In this document: positions 13,952 through 16,656 of the stretch, piece after piece | Layout of the letters: every line of letters begins with the position of its first letter | Numbering within the stretch: position 1 is the stretch's first letter | Assembly (NCBI GenBank): GCA_964515405.1 | Contig: CAZERD010000030.1 | Location: 1-16,656, forward strand | DNA: 16,656 nucleotides | From: CAZERD01 sp964515405 | GTDB lineage: Bacteria; Campylobacterota_A; Desulfurellia; Desulfurellales; CAZERD01 | Direction of reading: 5' to 3' | Notes under the pieces: model-generated | The model's database searches: none | Told to the model about the DNA's origin: nothing | Seen by the model: only the letters and a program-made list of their open reading frames with translations | Position numbers and translations under genes: made by a program

Positions 13952-16656
13952 AGTTCACAGACATTTTCATCAAGAAGCCCGTTTTGTCAACTGTGATAAG
14001 TTTGATTATACTGTTTTTAGGCCTAAGGTCCGTTTTTAAGATGAACGTTAGAGAATTTCCAAAAACGGAAAACACCGTAATTACTGTTACCACCGTGTAT
14101 GTTGGTGCGAGTGCGCGTCTTGTAAAGGGTTTTATAACCACGCCTCTTGAACAGTCTATAGCATCTGCTGAGGGTATAGATTATATGATTGCCTCCAGTA
14201 GCAAGGGGGTGAGTAGGATTCAGGTATTTATGAAGCTCAACTATGATCCTAATGCTGCCCTCACGGAGATTAGTTCAAAGGTTGCAGCTGTAAGAAATAC
14301 TCTCCCGCGAGAGTCTGAGGCACCTGTGATAAGTAAGTCTACTGGAAGGGATGTTCCATATATGTTTCTCAGCTTTTATTCCAAAAAGATGTCTGGAGCT
14401 CAGATAACGGAGTATTTGAGAAGGGTTGTTCAACCGAAGTTGCAGTCTGTGGATGGTGTAGCACGGGCTGCCATTTTTGGTAACAAGAATTTTTCAATGA
14501 GGATATGGCTCAATCCGGTTAAGTTGGCGGAGTATCATATGACTCCGGTTGACGTTTATAAAGCACTTGCTTCAAACAATTATCTGTCTACTATAGGCTA
14601 TACGAAAGGAAGATACATACAGGTAAATCTTACAGCTTCCACTGATATCCATTCTGTTGAGACTTTTAAGGATATGGTGATAAAAACAATTCATGGGGTG
14701 CCCATAAAGATAAAGGATGTTGCAACCGTTGCACTTGGGGCTGAGAGTTACAATTCTGCTGCCACATACAATTCGCAAAATGCTATTGCTATGGCAATAT
14801 ATACAACGCCTGCGGCTAATCCGTTGACTGTGATAAAGAACATCAAGGCAGAATTGCCCTCCATACAGGAACAACTACCCTCATTTCTACATATGTCTGT
14901 GGTGTATGATGGAACTCTTTACATAAAGGATTCTATACATGAAGTGATAAAAACAATGATTGAGGCTCTTCTAATCGTTGTTGTGGTTATATTCTTGTTC
15001 CTGGGCTCGTACAGGAGTGTCATTGTACCTGTTGTGGCGATTCCTCTGTCTATCGTTGGTGGTTTGTTCATGATGTGGATTATGAATTACTCTATTAATT
15101 TGCTTACCTTGCTTGCCATGGTGCTGGCGATAGGCCTTGTTGTAGATGATGCGATAGTTGTGGTTGAGAACGTGAGCAGACATATTGAAGAGGGCAAAAG
15201 TCCCCTTGAGGCTGCTATCGTTGGTGCAAGGGAGCTTGTAAACCCGATAATAGCCATGTCCATAACGCTTGTGGCGGTTTTTCTGCCTATAGGGTTTATG
15301 GGAGGGCTCACCGGTGCTTTATTTAAGGAGTTTGCGTTTACACTTGCTGGGGATGTTGTTATCTCAGGTGTTATAGCTCTTACGCTTTCGCCGATGTTAA
15401 GTTCGGTTATGCTGAAGCCGGGCAGAAGAAAGGGATTTGGACTATTATTGGATCGCTTGTTTTCTGCTATTAGGAAGGGATATGTTAGGTTTCTTAGGGG
15501 TGTACTTGATTCAACACCTATTGTTGTCTTTGTGGTAATTGTTGTTTCTGTTAGCGCTTATTTTCTCTATTCCACTTCAAGGAAGGAGCTTGCTCCAACC
15601 GAAGATCAGGGAGCTATATTCGTGATAGCCCAGGGTGCACCTGACTCAACGCTTGATCAGTTGCTGTTTTACGGTAGGGAAATGAACAAGATATATAGGA
15701 GTTTTCCTGAAGCGAAATCTTATTTTGAAATCTTGGGATTTAGATCTAACAACAATATGTTTTCCGGGATAATATTAAAACCATGGAGTGAACGTAGGAG
15801 GAGTGAGATGGAAATACTGCCTGTTCTCCAGAAGGGGTTGAATACCATAACGGGTCTCAAGGCGGTTGCTTTTCCTCTTCCTAGTCTCCCTGGGGCGCGT
15901 GGTTTACCTGTTCAATTTATTATTGAATCTACGGGTAGCTACCGGCGGATATATAGGGTAGCCAATGAGATGGTTAGGCGTGCAAAGAAGAGTGGCTTGT
16001 TTCTTTACGTGGATAGCGATCTGAAGTTCAACATGCCTGAGATGAGGTTCGTGATAAATAGGGAAAAAGCTCATGAGCTCGGTCTGACGATGAAAGATAT
16101 AAGCAACGATTTAACAGTGATGCTTGGTGGTAATTATGTGAATAGGTTTAGTTATAAAGGCTACTCTTACAAAGTTATCCCTCAAGTTCTGGATATTTAT
16201 AGAGCTTACCCAGGCATGTTGGGTGGTTACTACATAAGAAGTGGGTCGGGTAAATTAATTCCGCTATCCAGCGTGGTATCTATGAGGGAAACCGTCCAGC
16301 CGCAATCGTTGAACCAGTTTCAGCAGCTTAATTGTGCCACCATAAGTGGGGTGATGAAACCCGGAGTGAGCCTGGGGGAAGCGCTTGCTTTTCTTGAAAA
16401 GGAAGCTAAAAAGGTGTTGCCTAAGGGGTTTACGTATAACTTCTCTGGTATGTCTCGTCAGTTTGTCAAGGAAGGCTCTTCTATGCTGATTACATTTGTG
16501 TTTGCTCTACTCATAATATATCTCGTTCTCGCTGCTCTGTTTGAGAGTTTCAGGGATCCGTTTGTTGTGCTGATAAGTGCTCCCCTTTCCGTTACAGGGG
16601 CATTGATATTTATAAGCATGGGTTTTGCCAGTGTGAATATATACACGATGGTAGGT
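13948..16656 (+). CDS. RND-family inner-membrane efflux pump, 3' end beyond the window
   Basis: The proton-driven pump of the tripartite complex. The frame is open from ATG 13948 to the window edge, 903 codons with no stop; full HAE-1 pumps are about 1,020-1,050 residues, so the last tenth or so is missing. It begins MKFTDIFIKKPVL, as relatives do, then a first membrane helix (about 11-28). A large periplasmic region is followed by helices from about 338. Helix 4 carries the proton-relay pair Asp400-Asp401 in LAIGLVVDDAIVVVEN, equivalent to AcrB Asp407/Asp408. A second large periplasmic region follows, then helices 8 and 9 near the end. The lysine of helix 10 would lie beyond the edge. ATG overlaps the adaptor stop as ATGA, so coupling is likely. 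The HAE (hydrophobic and amphiphilic compound) subfamily fits better than the metal-exporting HME type, but the substrate is unknown. Confidence 0.92.
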   Translation, partial: MKFTDIFIKKPVLSTVISLIILFLGLRSVFKMNVREFPKTENTVITVTTVYVGASARLVKGFITTPLEQSIASAEGIDYMIASSSKGVSRIQVFMKLNYDPNAALTEISSKVAAVRNTLPRESEAPVISKSTGRDVPYMFLSFYSKKMSGAQITEYLRRVVQPKLQSVDGVARAAIFGNKNFSMRIWLNPVKLAEYHMTPVDVYKALASNNYLSTIGYTKGRYIQVNLTASTDIHSVETFKDMVIKTIHGVPIKIKDVATVALGAESYNSAATYNSQNAIAMAIYTTPAANPLTVIKNIKAELPSIQEQLPSFLHMSVVYDGTLYIKDSIHEVIKTMIEALLIVVVVIFLFLGSYRSVIVPVVAIPLSIVGGLFMMWIMNYSINLLTLLAMVLAIGLVVDDAIVVVENVSRHIEEGKSPLEAAIVGARELVNPIIAMSITLVAVFLPIGFMGGLTGALFKEFAFTLAGDVVISGVIALTLSPMLSSVMLKPGRRKGFGLLLDRLFSAIRKGYVRFLRGVLDSTPIVVFVVIVVSVSAYFLYSTSRKELAPTEDQGAIFVIAQGAPDSTLDQLLFYGREMNKIYRSFPEAKSYFEILGFRSNNNMFSGIILKPWSERRRSEMEILPVLQKGLNTITGLKAVAFPLPSLPGARGLPVQFIIESTGSYRRIYRVANEMVRRAKKSGLFLYVDSDLKFNMPEMRFVINREKAHELGLTMKDISNDLTVMLGGNYVNRFSYKGYSYKVIPQVLDIYRAYPGMLGGYYIRSGSGKLIPLSSVVSMRETVQPQSLNQFQQLNCATISGVMKPGVSLGEALAFLEKEAKKVLPKGFTYNFSGMSRQFVKEGSSMLITFVFALLIIYLVLAALFESFRDPFVVLISAPLSVTGALIFISMGFASVNIYTMVG

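Noticed and set aside
1..16656. Insertion sequence, prophage, CRISPR array or toxin-antitoxin pair
   Set aside because: No transposase, integrase, phage-like gene, regularly spaced repeat or small paired toxin-like gene was found; nearly all sequence is accounted for by housekeeping and efflux genes.

Overview
The window reads as ordinary, densely packed chromosome from a Gram-negative bacterium of moderate GC content. An outer-membrane TolC-type protein and a tripartite RND pump imply two membranes. The frequent AGG and ATA codons and the archaeal-type (about 420-residue) LeuC would fit an anaerobic or thermophilic lineage such as Desulfurellales, Deferribacterota, Aquificota or a deltaproteobacterial relative. 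That placement is inference; the sequence does not fix the taxon. No insertion sequence, CRISPR array, prophage gene or long repeat is seen.

Left block, + strand (1-5852): the 3' end of a tRNA-Ser gene, then a clear sigma-70-type promoter with a perfect 12-bp palindrome touching its -35 box. It drives maeB (malic enzyme fused to a phosphotransacetylase-like domain), leuC, leuD, leuB and engB. The genes are separated by 10 bp or less, or overlap by 4 bp, so this looks like one transcript joining pyruvate supply from malate, three leucine-pathway steps and a ribosome-assembly GTPase. leuA is not in the window.

Middle block, - strand (10974 down to 5832): a promoter at 10974-10947 precedes tig, clpP, clpX, hslV and hslU. 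Trigger factor, the ClpXP protease and the HslUV protease therefore sit in one compact run with two gene overlaps and two tiny gaps. hslU converges on engB and the two coding regions overlap by 21 bp. Upstream of tig on the same strand is a small ModE-type winged-helix regulator that has only the DNA-binding domain.

Right block, + strand (11458-16656): divergent from the regulator, a strong promoter drives a TolC-type outer-membrane channel, a membrane-anchored periplasmic adaptor and an RND inner-membrane pump. Together they would form one envelope-spanning efflux complex. The pump gene runs off the right edge after 903 codons, before its second proton-relay helix region. The modE-like/tolC divergent promoter region holds an imperfect tandem repeat that could be the regulator's operator.

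There is no gene-free stretch over 300 bases; the longest is the 133-base divergent region at 11325-11457. I did not find a convincingly novel system. The points most worth checking are the stand-alone ModE-like regulator beside the pump, the candidate operators, the leucine-enzyme specificity motif, and the joint ClpXP/HslUV operon.
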